From contig NC_080690.1 in NCBI RefSeq assembly GCF_030445035.2, positions 30,530,796 through 30,594,795 on the forward strand: DNA of 64,000 nucleotides. The letters run 5' to 3'. This document shows positions 11,347 to 24,084 of this stretch, in pieces. Every line of letters starts with the position of its first letter. Position 1 is the stretch's first letter. Below the pieces are notes generated by a model. The model was given only the letters and a program-made list of their open reading frames with translations, searched no databases and was not told where the DNA came from. The translations under genes and the position numbers were made by a program. Source of the stretch: Dasypus novemcinctus. Taxonomy: Eukaryota > Chordata > Mammalia > Cingulata > Dasypodidae.

Positions 11347-11899
11347 ATAACCATGGATCTAAAACTGGGGATATAGTAATGAACAAGAGCTCATATTCTT
11401 ATAAATCTTACATTTCTTTGTAAGAGGTGGGTTATGAATGATTGTAAACAATAATGAAATCAATAAATACATAAGTAAGAGAATTTCAGATTCTATATAG
11501 CGTCTATTGAATCAATACAATTGGGGAATGTGCTAGTGAGTACCTGTTTATGGAGGTATATATGAAGGCAGGGTGGTTCTTTATATAGGGTTCCAAGAAA
11601 TGTCTTTCTGAGGATGTATTATTTGAGATGAATCATATGTTTATGAAAGGACCAAGCCATGTAAAGGAAGAACATTCCAGGAAGAAGAAAGAGCAAATGA
11701 GAAGCTTGTGAAGGGAGAATAGGCCTAGTACACTGAGGAAATTCAAGACCAGTATTTCAAGATCAGTATGTGTTGGGAATAATAGTCAGGAATCATATAA
11801 TATAGGATTTTGCAGACTGTAGAAAATTTTACAATATACTCTCAAATTGCACACAAATCAACAGGTATTTAAATCAAAGTTATTATGGTTACTTCTGCA

Positions 11900-12540
11900 T
11901 TAATTTTATTATTTGTGTTTATAATTGTACTAATTATATTTTTATCATCTTTAGATATAATTCACATTACATAAAATTCACCTTTTTCCCTCCAAACACT
12001 TTTCCCTTCCTCATCACCTAGTAACCTCTAATCTGCTTTCTATCTCTGCAAATTTCCTATTTCTAGTCATCTCTTATAAGTGACATCATACAGTTTTCGT
12101 CCTAAGGTGCCTGGCTTATTTCACTAAGCATAATGTTTTCAAGATTCTTCCATGTTGCAACATAACTTCTTTCTTTCTTATGACTGAATAGTATTCCATA
12201 TTTTTGTTTATCCATTCATTTGTTGGTGGATACTTGGGTTTTTTCCCAATTGAAAGTATAATTTTGGTTATTGTGAATAATGCTGTTATAAACATTGGTG
12301 TTCTAGTATCTGTTTGAGACTCTATTTTTACTTTCTTTTGGTATATACTGAGAAATGGAATTGCTAGGTCATGTGGTAATTCTATATTTAACTTTAGAGG
12401 ACCCACCATATTGCTTTTCACAGTGGCTGCACCATTTTATATTTCCAAAAACAATGCACTAGAGTTCCATCCAATTTCTCTCCAGCTTTTCCAATACTAG
12501 TTATTTTCCATTAAAAAAAATAGCCTTATGATAATTTAAA
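11900..12540 (-). mobile_element. Old antisense L1 fragment (end of ORF2 and 3'UTR)
   Basis: The minus-strand frame at 12116-12421 contains TDTRTPMFITALFTI, then PPTNEWINK and MEYYSVI, in the order found near the L1 ORF2p C-terminus. The plus strand shows the matching antisense phrases GTATTCCAT, TTTATCCATTCAT and GAATAATGCTG. Frames are broken at both ends. It lies within the L2 remnant, so it is the younger of the two. Confidence 0.85.
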
Positions 12541-12554
12541 TATATAAAATTTGG

Positions 12555-12720
12555 GTATATAAGTTATATAATTTAATCATCATAGCAGATCTGTAAACAA
12601 TCTCTGATCAGCATATGGGGAAACTAAGTTGCAAGGTCTGATCAAAGTTACCAAGTTAGTAAAGTTTAAACCCAGGACAATAACCTAGGGTTTTAGACTG
12701 CTTATATTCTTTCCACTATA
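12555..12720 (-). mobile_element. MIR SINE, antisense
   Basis: GGGGAAACTAAGTTGCAAGG, TTACCAAGTTAGTAAAG and TTTAAACCCAGGA follow the reverse-complement MIR order (gaggaaactgag..., cacacagctagtaag..., gaacccagg). It is strongly diverged. Confidence 0.65.
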
Positions 12721-13480
12721 AAAGCTGGTATTTTACTTTGAAATTCAACTCAGAATTAAAAGGATATGAAAATATGTGTTTGGAATTGATTTAAAGCTCA
12801 GGAGACTAGCATTTAACATTCTATCAGTTTTGCAAATGTGAATATGCTTACAACATTGATTCAAAACCAGAAGATCAATATTTAGGAATTCTTTATCTCC
12901 ATAAAATGTGCACCTGATATAAATTTTGGGTTAAAAAAAACCAAAAAACTATCATTGGGATAAAATATTATACTGGGTCTTTCTTTTTTACATACTGTAT
13001 ATTGTAATTCAAAAAAAAAAAAAGATGCCAGAATGCTTGGAATTTCAAGTATTGGTGTTTTAATGAATACACTATTTTCTCTAGTGGAGCATATCCAGGT
13101 AATTTGTGTCTAGTATGTGCTAAAGGAACAGTCTGCAACTTCTAAATGATTTCACTTCTCCTTCCCTCCCATTCCAAGGTACCAGTTTGAGGACTTGCTT
13201 GTTTTTCTACAAAGCAGTGCATATCGCACTGCTATTATGGAGGAGACGTCAAGGACTCTGCCATATTTAGTAGATCTCCTGATTTTTCTCAGACCTTCCT
13301 AGCCAGTCTTATTTATTCCCCTTTCCTCAGGTTTTAAAAATTCGAATTCCTCAGGATTCAGCCTTTAATCTCTCTAGAGACTTGAATGAGTGGGAAGTAA
13401 GACATGTAAAGATGTTGGGAAGTAATTTTCCAAGGAGATTTAACAGACCTTATAAATTGGTATGACATAGATGAGTTGAG
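12721..13480. other. Unassigned, possibly L2-derived
   Basis: It lies between two pieces of the same L2 and may be unrecognisable L2. It contains a short A run at about 13010-13023 and no other clear feature. Confidence 0.35.
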
Positions 13481-14049
13481 CTTGTTCCAGCATTAACAAG
13501 AAGGCAAGTGTTTCAAGAGCAGAAGCAGCAAAGGAGAGAATGTTTTATGATATAATAAGGGAGGTAGGGAGGGCAAAAATATAATGGAGATGAGCAGACT
13601 CTTGGACTAAGTCTGGAATTTATTCTAACTGTGACTGCACACAAGTAGTGTTTTGGACAGGGGAATGACATGTACTGATTATCATTTTTAAAAGCTTATT
13701 CTGGCTTCCAGATATAAAACGAACCATAAATGTACAAGAGTAGAGGCAGGAATATGAGCTAGGAAAGAGGTTATTTCATAACCTAGGAGAGAGAGATCAT
13801 GGTGGCTTGGACAAGGGTGGTTCTTCTGAAGCTGGAAAAGTTGGCCAAATTGGATTGATTTTTAAAATGAGAGCTTATAGGACTTGATCATGGATTGGAT
13901 GAAGTAAGTGTGAGGGAGTGATGAAAAGATGACTCATGAGGTTTTGGCCTAAGGAATGGTGATACCATTTACAGATATGGGACAGACTTAGAAGAAATAG
14001 GACTCTGGGATTGTAGGGTTAGGAAAAGACCTTTGTGTCAAAATCAAGA

Positions 14050-14608
14050 TGCAGCAGTTTGATATTGTTTATGAATTCCAAAAACAGATATTGGATTATG
14101 TTTGTAAACTGGTTTGTTCCTCTGGGCATATTAGATTACATTGGACTCAGAGGTTTCACTTTTACTTGAATACATAATGATTAAGGCTTTGATTGGGTCA
14201 TGTCAGTAGGATGTTTAGTCCCCATGGTGGGGCAGGGACTCACAAAAAAAACTGCACCACAGAGAAGGGAGTTTGTAGTTTTGATCCTGGAGCCCAGGAA
14301 GTAAATACACAGAGAAGGAGATATGTGAGGAAGGAAAGAACTTTCCATTAAAAACACAGGCAGAGGTCTCAGGAAGAGAGACGAGCTTCTGAAGAGAACT
14401 GAGCCCCAGGAAAAGAGAAACCCAGGAAGCCTGAAGCCCTGGCAGATGTCAGCAGCCATCTTGCTCTAACACATGGCAACAGATTTTGGTGAGGGAAGTA
14501 ACTTATGCGTTATGGTCTAGTAACTGTAAGCTTCTACCCCAAATAAATACTCTTTATAAAGCCAACAGATTTCTGGTTGCATCAGCACTCCTTTGGCTGA
14601 CTAATACA
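14050..14608 (+). mobile_element. Solo LTR, sense, with perfect 5-bp TSD
   Basis: Seen: the 559-bp element starts TGCAGCAGTTTGATATTG and ends GGCTGACTAATACA, so it has TG...CA ends. It is flanked by CAAGA at 14045-14049 and 14609-14613. It is colinear, in opposite orientation, with 43535-44146. L2 sequence resumes directly on both sides. Known: TG/CA ends with 5-bp duplications are typical of class III (ERVL/MaLR) LTRs. No internal viral sequence is present, so it is a recombined solo LTR. A possible polyadenylation signal (AATAAA, about 14542) lies near its 3' part. Confidence 0.85.
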
Positions 14609-14735
14609 CAAGATAATTTGGTTCTTTTTGCACTGGTAAACTTTGAGATGCCTATTTGATATCTACATTGCAATATGGAAAAGGCAATTGGATAAACAAA
14701 TTTGGACCTCAGAGGAAAGGACTATTAAACCCCTC

Positions 14736-17700
14736 TTTATTTGAATTTCATTTTGCCTCCCTACTAAAGCTGCTTTAGGCTCAGTTCCTTTGAATGAAAC
14801 AGCACCAGATACTTGGTTCCTTATGTTCATACATTCAAAAATATGGTCTTAGATTTCATATATATGTGATAAAACAATTATGCCAGCCTCCTAAGTGGAG
14901 GAAGAACATGGAGGGAAATCTTACTGATTCCTGATTCCCCCACATTGCAACCTGATAGCCATACATAAATGACCTGTAACAAAAGTCTAGTCAAATGGCC
15001 CATTGTTAGATGTTTGTTCAAGATTTGTCAGTTCCTAGAAACCATAGTCTACCTTAGAAAGAAATTAATGAGGCCCCACCAAAGCTTTCACACCTATGTA
15101 ATCCAAACATCCATGAAAATGCTTCTACATCCTAGAGAATCTTATTTAAAAATTTAAGATATAAGGATTTTAAAAGTCTTAAAATAAAACTAGATAAACT
15201 TGTTATTTGTTCTCCTTCTCCTTCCTACTCAGTTTTGCTTATTTCCTCTGAATATTTATATACTTGGAATTGGAGGCCTTTCAAGGATATTTACTGCAGA
15301 CAATGTAATGTCCTTTAAACCAAAAAAAAAAAAAAAAAAGAGTAACAATGATATAAGTAAGAAGGTGTGAGTGAGCTAAATAGGGGCAGACTCCCTTGGA
15401 AACTCCAGGTATAACAAAGAAGCAGATTTTGTAGACCAAAAGCACTTCCAGAGTCTGAGTGTTTTGAAAGCTTCCCATAAAGCAGTTTAATATAATCCAT
15501 CAGTGGTATAATTACAGCAGTATCTACAGCACAATAAAATAAACCTATAAACGTAAATCCATTACCATACAAATGTCCCTACTAATGAAATCAGGAATGA
15601 TGAATAAGAACTATTTACAATGGCAGGCTCAGCTCAAAGAAGGCTTCAGTTCCACTCAAGTTCTCCATAGGTCCCTTAAATATTATGCCATTTATGCAAT
15701 TACAATCAGCTACTATTCTTAGGGGTTAAAGGCCCTAGCAAAATAAATGGAGATACTGCTTCAGTAAAGACAGCTCAATCAATCTGGAAATGTTTCCGCT
15801 TGTTCATGAGGATGACATATACCAAATTGTATAGCAGACAATAGAGTTTCATTAAAAATCTTGATTTCACAACTCATTATGTGATTGCTGCATGAATGTA
15901 TCTACCCCAACCTTGATGGGCTGAGCTTTGTATTTCTCCTGCATAGTAGTCACTGTATGTCACTGAAAAAGGAAGCAGAACTGGTCTTTCATGGCATTTC
16001 TGAGAGAAGTGATTGGAAATAATGTAAAGAATTCAATATTCTGATCACAGTGATAGTTCTTTCAGGAAATGATAACATCTGAAAGTACGACCAGAGAGGG
16101 ACGGAGATAGATAGAGGAACAAGGAGGAAAAAAATACAAATAATGAGGGTCCAGGTCTTTATTACACTGTGTATCATTATTAATTCCACTTAAAAATTAG
16201 CATGTCCTCCGTTGAGGAGGTGAGTGCTCCTAACACCATCTCTAACCAGGACTCAAACCCATTCCCTTCCTATGGAGATCATTAGTCAGTAAAAATGTCC
16301 ATCTTCATTATCAAACCTTAAGTGACTCTACTGGGAACACATTTTGGTTCCTGGATAGTTATATCTTTGGCAACTGCCCAATTTCTGCTTATAAAACTAG
16401 AATAGATGGAGGAAGGCAAGTCTGTTTGAAGGAAACCCAGATATTCTGGGAAGGCAGCCCAGATTGTTTATTGCTGAGCAAACAGCGTTTAACAAGAGTC
16501 TGAATATTAAGGTAGGGGTGAAAAAGGAAGACGAAGCAATATTTTGTAAGTAAGGATTGACAATGACCAGATAGAGTGCAAGGCATTCAGATCCAAGGCT
16601 AGATTTTCCTCTACATGACACCTAGAGTGAGACAGAGGTAGCTGCTGATGGTGATTATGAAGATAGTATCCATAACTGCAGCATAGTTCTAAACACAAGA
16701 CAGGCCCCATTGTGAAAGAAGCTCTCACAGCATTTACAAGGTGACTGAAAACAAGGCAGGGCTTTATTTATTTAGGAAACCTAAATCTCCTACCTGAATG
16801 AAGCCAAGGGTGTTTCTCACATAGAGTTCTATAATGACCTCTTCCTAGTAAAATTCTGGACACCTCTGAAGGTCTTGCTGGCATTCTTCTTCCTTTGATC
16901 ACGAGGAATCTTGGCAGCAAGGACATGTCCACCTATAGAACATGTTAAATGTTACAATAAGGTCCTTGTTTCTCAGGACAATTTGCTGTAAATTTCTGAA
17001 AAACTCTCACATCAAACACACAAATCAACAGTACCTATGATGTGAAAGGCATCCCCTTAGATGTGGTACCCACTATCTGGCAGCCCTGCAGGGCATTTTG
17101 GAAGAACTTATACCCACATTTATGCAGCTGATACGGAAAATGTAAGCTATGACAAGATGGAAATAATGAGCCCATAGGTTAGAATTTGGATGTTCAGGAT
17201 AGGAGAGATGTGGGAAATGGATGGCCCAAGCCCAGAAACTGAAGGGCAGGTGTAAAGGTCTACCTCTGTCACCTCTGGATCACTGTGTTCACTTTGGTAA
17301 CCTCTCCTTAACTTAATCATTGCTTGAACACTGGAAAGACTATTTTTGCTATGCAGTGCCCATGATATCTGGGGCACTAACTCCTATCCTGTTTATCTAC
17401 ATAGACTCTAACCTTTTCCCCTCCCTTTACAAAACTATTCAGATATTAACTCTTCTTCTCCCCAACTTTCATTGGGGAAAAAATCACTTTTTTGGCTTAG
17501 GAATTAACTTTTTTTCAATGTATATCCTATGGATACTCAATCTTCCTTATCTTTGTCTTCTCAGGACTTAGCATTGTTCTTGGAACTTGGAGGATTGTAT
17601 GAAATGTATGTTTAATACATTCACCAATCACTTAAAAATTCCATTTCTGATATTCACAAGGTTGAAAGCATTTTTTTTTTTTTTGCTATCAGTGAACTGA

Positions 17701-20440
17701 ACTCTGCATTCAGTGACTTTACACTTAATAGCCCTGACTATTCACAGTTGGAGAGCATGATACCAACTGTGATCCTATCTTTTCTCCAGTTCATACTCAC
17801 TGCTGATTCCCCTGTAAGCCTGACCTTCACCTTAGTCCTCTTTCTCTTTCCTTCCCCTGGCAAAGCTTGCAGCAAGTCAGCATTTTAAGAATATCATAAG
17901 AAAATAGCGTATCACATTACTATTTCCAAAGAATTTTTATTACTGTGATATAACAGAGTGATTCTCCTTCATGACATATTGTCTTCTTTTACGAATATTT
18001 TGACAAATGTCAATTCAGCTATCAACTTTTCGTGTTAAAATTATACTATCCTAAGTAAAGCCATTGAAAATATTATATAAATATGACAACAGGAGTAATA
18101 AGGCTAATAATTATACAGAAGTAAGCCCAAGGAATTATACAAATAACTCAAATGCATAGAGACCAATTGCTCAGCCAACTGGTGAGAAACATTACAGAGC
18201 ATTTAAGTTTTCAATTTGTTTAGGGCTGGAGGCTCAAGATTTCCCTAGGAACAAGTATTGGTATTGAGTTATTCAGCCATGTAAATTGAGAAACTATAGA
18301 TAATTTATGTGCCTAGATTTCTGTGCCAGGAGAGTTCAAGACATTTCTGTGACTGTCTTTAAAATGAGACCGACTAGATAACATCCAGTTTTTTCCAACA
18401 CTAACACTTTTAGATTTCTAAACTATGCACATGATGTACTTGAGATAACAAACCAGATATTTTAATAAGAATCATTCTAAAGTTTTCATTATCATAATAG
18501 TGTCAAATGGAATACCTTTTATAGGTTTTAATTCTTACACAGAGGTCTGTGTTGTCTCCTATAAATGCTGCATTTTCCTTAAAGGAAGAATAGATAATAT
18601 TAAATATTAAAAATTATGATCAATTACCCCAGAAAGCAGACATTAAATACACTTATGAAAGTTAACCTGCACTTGGAATTGCTTTACATAACTTGTATTT
18701 GCAGTTCCTGCACAACAAGGTGATGATATACAACTAGAACAATTGGTGTCCTGAAAACTCTGCTTAGTATACTCTAGCTAAGGAGTAGAGCCATTAGCAA
18801 GTGAGAATATTCCCCAAAGGATGTCAATTATACTTTCCATTTCTACTTCCCAAATCCTCCAGTGTTGAATTATGTGGATATCAGATTGAAGAATTCATCT
18901 TTTACTATCAATTGGATAAAAATGTTATTTATTTTAAGTACAGGAATCATTTGAGTTTGTAAACACATAAACCATTTTTCCCAGGACATACCTAAAGAGA
19001 ATTTAACATATTCTCAATATAAATACATAATCACAAATACACACACACACTCACAGTTCCTCACTCCCACATTTAGAAGATATTGAGCACTGACTCTTTG
19101 TTACAGCAATGAGCTCTGCAGATACATCAGTGATTGTGCTGTGAAGCTTTCCTTCAAAAGACGTACAAATAAGTGGAGATAAGTCCAAGTGAATTGATGT
19201 TGTTCACTGAAGAGACTTTCTGTGTATGCGTGTGCATGTGCACACACCTGTTTCCTTAGGATAACGAAATGCAGTAGGAGAACCATAGGTTTTGCAGTCA
19301 TATTCCCTTAGTTAGATCTATAACTCCAGCTTTAATAACTACATGCCCTTGCTTACATAATCAACATTTGGAGCCTTATTATTACAAATGAACTAAAAGA
19401 ATCACTGAACAGGATAATCTTGCATGGGAAAGGTCCCTTACATAAAACTTGGCACTTTGCTGTTTATACTTATGGTGTGAACAAACTGTTTTTACTATCA
19501 CCAGTGCTAGTGCATTTTCTTTTTACCATCCATTCTCTGTAAAGCTTCTTCCACAAACCCTTAGAAACCTCTCACATTTCAGCATTAATGTGTTGTCTAT
19601 TCACAGCTGTAATTATTTGTGTTGGCAGAAATGACATCCTTGTTATAGGCCAGCTAAGATCAGTTAAAAAACAGTTCCTCACGTACATCAAAATGACTTT
19701 TTTGTTTGTTTTTTTGTTTTTCATATAGGAAACTTTATAACAATTGCTTAAAAATAGAAGAAAATATGGATGACAGAATATCAGCTGCCCATTTCTGGCA
19801 GTATAGCCAGAAATCCAACCTGAACAAAAAAGACCTAAAATGGGTAGTGCTCAGCAGTTTACGATCTTTTTAAAAAGACTACTACAGCTTTACCCAAGAT
19901 TAGACAACTTTTGATATGGACAACTTAAGACCTGTTTAAAATCAATAATGTCTATTACTTTACTTTTCGAATATGAAGTTTGTAAATGTAGAACAGTTGC
20001 TAAAAGTTACATCAACTACACATGAATGTAGAGTAGATGATGCACTAGATCTATCCTCCTGCCTAATCCCTGAAACAACCCACTTGAGCGTGAAAGTCAA
20101 TTTACATTTTTTTTCAATTCAAGGAATAGAATTTTCATTTTGTGTCATATTCATAAAAAAGCTCATATATAACTCAGCAGGGTACTCACATGTGCTTAGA
20201 AACAATATTAGGTATGGGAATTACCTTTTGTACCATAAAGACAAAATTACTCACTGAGAAATAAGATTTTAAAGGATCTTCAAGGAGCAAAAGCAAAAAA
20301 AAAAAAAAAAAAGATACCAAATTTCATCTGAGACTAGAACTGTTGTATTGTTAATCTGCAGGCTCCTCATCCCTTCTGTATCAATTTTACATCTCTACTT
20401 AGATGTCGTCTCTCTCAAGAACCCCAGAGGCTGTTATATT
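14736..20440. other. Unassigned, largely repeat-poor region
   Basis: About 5.7 kb with no recognised gene or clear transposon. Visible low-complexity items are an A run at 15320-15338, a T run at 17672-17685, short CA repeats near 19036-19052, and an A run at 20295-20313. Open frames here are under 100 codons and lack domain signatures. It may hold conserved non-coding elements, which cannot be judged without comparison. Confidence 0.4.
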
Positions 20441-20444
20441 TTAA

Positions 20445-20505
20445 TGAAGACGTGTTACATTAGGAGCCAGGGGACTAAAAATATGAGTTCGAATCCTGTA
20501 AACTG
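20445..20505 (+). mobile_element. Possible MIR core fragment
   Basis: ATTAGGAGCCAGGGGACTAA followed by GAGTTCGAATCCTG resembles the MIR tRNA-like core (ggagccagactgcctgggttcgaatccc). It is a short and weak match. Confidence 0.4.
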
Positions 20506-20689
20506 TTTCTCAGGAACAATGACATGGAAGATTTCATATTAAGGGATTAAAGGTACAGGTGCAGTTAAAGCAAAGCAAATTTACTTAATAGGGTACAATA
20601 AGCATTTTCCATGTTATTATAAAATCTCCAAAATTATCATTGCAAAGATCACATAACATTTTATCAAGTAGATGCACCATAGACTGCTT

Positions 20690-21010
20690 AACTGATTCCC
20701 AACTGTGGGCTTTACTGCTTTTCATCCTTTTTTAAAAAAATTATTGTAATAAAATGTACTACAATAAATTTCTTTGAACTGAAATATTTCCCCCATTCAT
20801 ATGCCCCTTCTGAATTCAGAATGGTCTTAACTGGTTTAAATTCAGAGAAGTATATTTATTAGGTCAAAATTTATAAATAATTTTAAGCTCATGCTTGTAT
20901 TGTCAAGTTGCTTATCAAATGAATTATGAAAATATGTGCTTTGTTAAAGAGTGCTTATTTCATTGTATCTTTGCAAGCACTGACTGTAATTTTAATTTTT
21001 AAGATTAATA
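20690..21010 (-). mobile_element. Old antisense L1 fragment
   Basis: The order of TATTTATTAGGTCAAA, TTGTCAAGTTGCTTATC and TTTGCAAGCACTGACTG parallels the antisense end of old L1 ORF2 and 3'UTR (ACTGGGTCAAAGGG, TTGCCAAATTGCTCTCC, CGCCAGCACTGG). It is diverged, with approximate boundaries. Confidence 0.55.
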
Positions 21011-21637
21011 TAAACAAAATTATATACAACTAGATTGGTATTCAGAGGTGGTGATACTGTGAAAATAGACTCTAAGTCTGGATTTTTCAGTGACTCATTC
21101 ACCTCTGCGAAAAGCTGGTGAAACATGGTCAGTGTAGAGAAAAGATCTTGCACGAGTTTTAATTAAACTTCTATGACTTCTTTTTTTCATTATAGCTTAA
21201 GACAAACAGATACTAATGCCAAATATCTAGTAGATTATATGAACATTAGGAACTGCCTTTGCCCTTTGAACTTATTTTCTAATCCCAAGAAACATTAACA
21301 AAGAATATTGGGACCTGAATACAATACAAGAAGTGTCTCTGAGTTTGTCAGAGATGGACTGAAATATGTACATTCTTGATTCCAGAAAAACTTGAAAATC
21401 AATATTATATAGAATTTTCTTGTGCTTAGACATTGTTGTATTTCACGTATTCCTTAAAGGCTGATCAGATATAGTCATGTCATTACAGATAGAATGTGTC
21501 AATTCATGACAATAAAATACTTGCTTAATAATCGTGTTATACACATTCCCCAAATCAGCCTGGTTTGATGGAAATTTACTTACTAGGGCACGATAATCCT
21601 AGTTTTTTACATAATCGTTTTCTGATTTTACCAAACT
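21011..21637. other. Unassigned A+T-rich DNA
   Basis: No feature recognised. Confidence 0.4.
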
Positions 21638-21775
21638 CTGTAACCTCTCTGAAACTCATTTTTCTTACTTACATAATGGAACTAATAACACCTGCCTTGA
21701 AAGGCAATTCTAAGAATTAAACGTCAAAATATGTAAAACTTTCCAGCACATGGTAGGGGCAAAATAAATGGAGGC
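21638..21775 (+). mobile_element. MIR SINE, sense
   Basis: AACCTCTCTGAAACTCATTT, TAATGGAACTAATAACACCT, TAAGAATTAAACG and CCAGCACATGGTAGGGGCAA follow the MIR consensus order (cctctctgagcctcagttt, aatgggaataataatacct, gaggattaaatg, cctggcacatagtaa). Confidence 0.75.
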
Positions 21776-22407
21776 AAAACATGAAGAGTAGATAATCCAT
21801 CTAACGTGATTTATGTTATTGAGTCTTACATGGCAAGATCAAAGAGGAATTCTACTATTTCTGCAGGACAGCAGTAGTTATGGGATTTAGATTCAACACA
21901 GTGGGAATGACATATCCTTGAATTTAACTGTCACAAATATAGGCACATGCAAATGTTAATAGTCCTTGAGTTAATGTGAAATTGGAAGTTACTAAAAATT
22001 AAATAATATAATTAGCAACTCTTAGAAACAGAGTTCCATACTGAGGCATTCATTGGAATAACTGGCAGGTGAGTCTGACAACTATAATTACAATGAAAAA
22101 GTGAGGTCTCAATTCTCAAAGAAGTTAATCCAGTGAGTTGGATACTAGGGGAAAGAAAACTAGTTCAGCTAATGTGGGTAATATGGAAATGAATTATAAT
22201 AATACAGCAAACAAGTCAGTCTCCTGTGTGCTTTGTTATTCCCAAAATCTGGGGGCTAGTTAAGGTTAGGTTAATTGTTCCCAGAAATATCTTGAGCTGA
22301 AGAAGGTCAATGTGCCATGTCTCTAATATACATTACCTCCTTGCTAGAGAAATGTAGTAATTATGAGTAACAAGAAGTTACTTCCTGTGGGATAGGGAGA
22401 GGAGGGA
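21776..22407. other. Unassigned DNA
   Basis: No feature recognised. Confidence 0.4.
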
Positions 22408-22465
<58 letters not shown>

Positions 22466-22486
22466 GGATAGATAGATAGATAGATA
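22408..22486 (+). repeat. (GATA)n microsatellite
   Basis: About 19-20 tetranucleotide units with one GATG variant near 22464. The reverse strand gives a run of Ile/Tyr/Ser codons, which is not a gene. Confidence 0.95.
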
Positions 22487-22609
22487 AGGATGTATCCTTC
22501 ATCCACTAGCTTAAAAATGCTAAATAAACATAAAAATACAATGAGGTAAAATTGAAAATAAACCACCCACAGTACTCACCTGATAACTCCATCAGAGCTT
22601 GGGAGGTCT

Positions 22610-22800
22610 GCATTCATTCACTCATTTATGTAACCTTTATTGAATGACAATTATGTGCCAGGCACTATGTAAAGTGCTAATGATTCAGTGATGATAAATG
22701 ACTCTCATGGTGTAGTGGAGGAGACCAACAAATAAAGAAGAATCCCAGAGCAGTAAAATTAGTGCTATAAAAAACATCACAGAAGCAGCAATTCAGCAGT
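22610..22800 (-). mobile_element. L2 3' end, antisense
   Basis: CATTCATTCACTCATTTATG, CTTTATTGAATGACAATTAT, GTGCCAGGCACTATG and then AACAAATAAAGAAG follow the reverse complement of the L2 3' end. Confidence 0.75.
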
Positions 22801-22835
22801 ACTTCCTCACTGTACTTCTAATTTATGTGGAATAT

Positions 22836-22930
22836 TTTAACCAATATTTACTGAACTCTTACTATATGAAATGCAGTTAGTGCCATTTTGCTGGGGATAG
22901 AGAGCTAAAAGATAGTTTCCACACTCAACA
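22836..22930 (-). mobile_element. Second L2 3'-end fragment, antisense
   Basis: AATATTTACTGAACTCTTAC followed by CTGGGGATAGAGAGCTAAAA repeats the L2 antisense start just downstream of the first fragment. It is an independent copy or a local duplication. Confidence 0.55.
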
Positions 22931-24084
22931 ATGCTTTAGATGTGAAAGGAAAAAATTCCTTCTGCCTTTCCACATTGGACATTGTGTGGATGGCATTTTT
23001 GCATTTTGTGTGTGTGTGTGTGTGTTTTCCCCTTTCTGGATACTATGGCTGTAAGTGAAGAAAGGAGAATCTTCCACTCAGACTTAAATGATTTTATGAA
23101 ACACTTTTTAATTCAATTAATTTCATGTATGCTCAATACAAGAACAAGTAGGTCTCTAATTGTCATGATATAAAACTTTCCTACCTATTTTTCCTTTTCC
23201 TTAAACTTCGTTAAACAACACAGGCTCAATAGGATGCATCCCATAGGTGCGACTCCACTAACCTCTCCTCACCTGTCTAATACTCTGCTTCTCCCTGATC
23301 TTGCATCATTCAGCTATTATCCACCTGGCACTATTGCTAAGAGTGGGCCTCATATATAGCTTAAAAAGTGTGCTGGTGTCCTGAGGCTTTTGCAAGGATA
23401 TTTCTCAATTTAAATAAATCATTATCATATTCCTGTTGTCAGGTACTCCTGGGCTAATGCAGACGAGGCTATCTAGATGCTCCACTCAAAAAAAGAATAC
23501 TACTTCTTTCCGTGCTGCCTTGGGTGAGGCATCATTTCACTAGTATACCTCTGTGGTATTGACATGGGTAAACTGATTTCCACTGTGTACACTGCTAGAT
23601 GGTCCCCTGTGCTCCTTTGTCTCTACTGTGATCAGTTAGATTAGAAAAATTACAGGTCTCCAAAGCCAGTTACAAAAGGCAACTTTCATTTTATTGGCTC
23701 GTTTGAGGGCCAATGTGGGATTTTGGTGCCATTTTGATGTCTTGCCTACCTGCAGAGTATGGCAATGGTGGAGGCATTGGAATCTTAGTTGTGTGGAATC
23801 TTAGTGGTCAATTGTGCAGTAGGGTTAGTGGGATTACCAGGGCTTGGTAAAATTGTCTCCAGATCAAACCATACAAGAAAGAACTATTATCTTTAGATGA
23901 TCTTTTAGCTGTGCAACATACAGAACAGAAATGAGAGTCTCACTCTACTCTCAAGCAATCAATATCTCCCCTAGACTATATATTTCATCTACTTTTGGGA
24001 ACCACAGAACAACATTTGTCCATTGGTGTCATGTCTGGCAAAACGAGATTAAGATCAAGAAGTGACTTCATACAATTTTATATG
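22931..24084. other. Unassigned DNA with a (TG)9 repeat
   Basis: A short TG repeat lies at 23007-23025. The rest has no recognised repeat or exon. Confidence 0.4.

Larger units (their letters stand above)
11088..14735 (-). mobile_element. Dissected antisense L2 LINE
   Basis: Pieces read in L2 antisense order. The 3' end lies at 11088-11150 (ACATTTATTGAGCATTAATT). The CTGGGGATATAGTAATGAACAA phrase and following text lie at about 11365-11800 (including AACATTCCAGGAAGAAG). A longer part lies at about 13480-14049 (ATCATGGTGGCTTGGACAAG, TTGATCATGGATTGGATGAA, GGTGATACCATTTACAGATA). The last part is at 14609-14735 (TTTGAGATGCCTATTTGATA). The interruptions are a microsatellite, an antisense L1, a MIR and a solo LTR. 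Known: the antisense strand of mammalian L2 reads this way. No reading frame survives. Confidence 0.75.

Noticed and set aside
11148..11423. Proline/serine-rich or glycine/arginine-rich small proteins
   Set aside because: They are translations of a CCTT/CCCT microsatellite on both strands and all frames.
15320..15338. A run as the tail of an unrecognised retroposon
   Set aside because: No matching duplication and no recognisable body upstream. The A runs at 20295 and 51424 were treated the same way.
18270..18430. Possible MIR-like or other ancient SINE
   Set aside because: Only scattered resemblance (a TGTGCCTAGATTTCTG phrase followed by AAAATGAGACCG). The order and spacing were not convincing.
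22408..22486. CRISPR-like array
   Set aside because: The regular repeats are a simple GATA microsatellite without spacers, in a mammalian genome.
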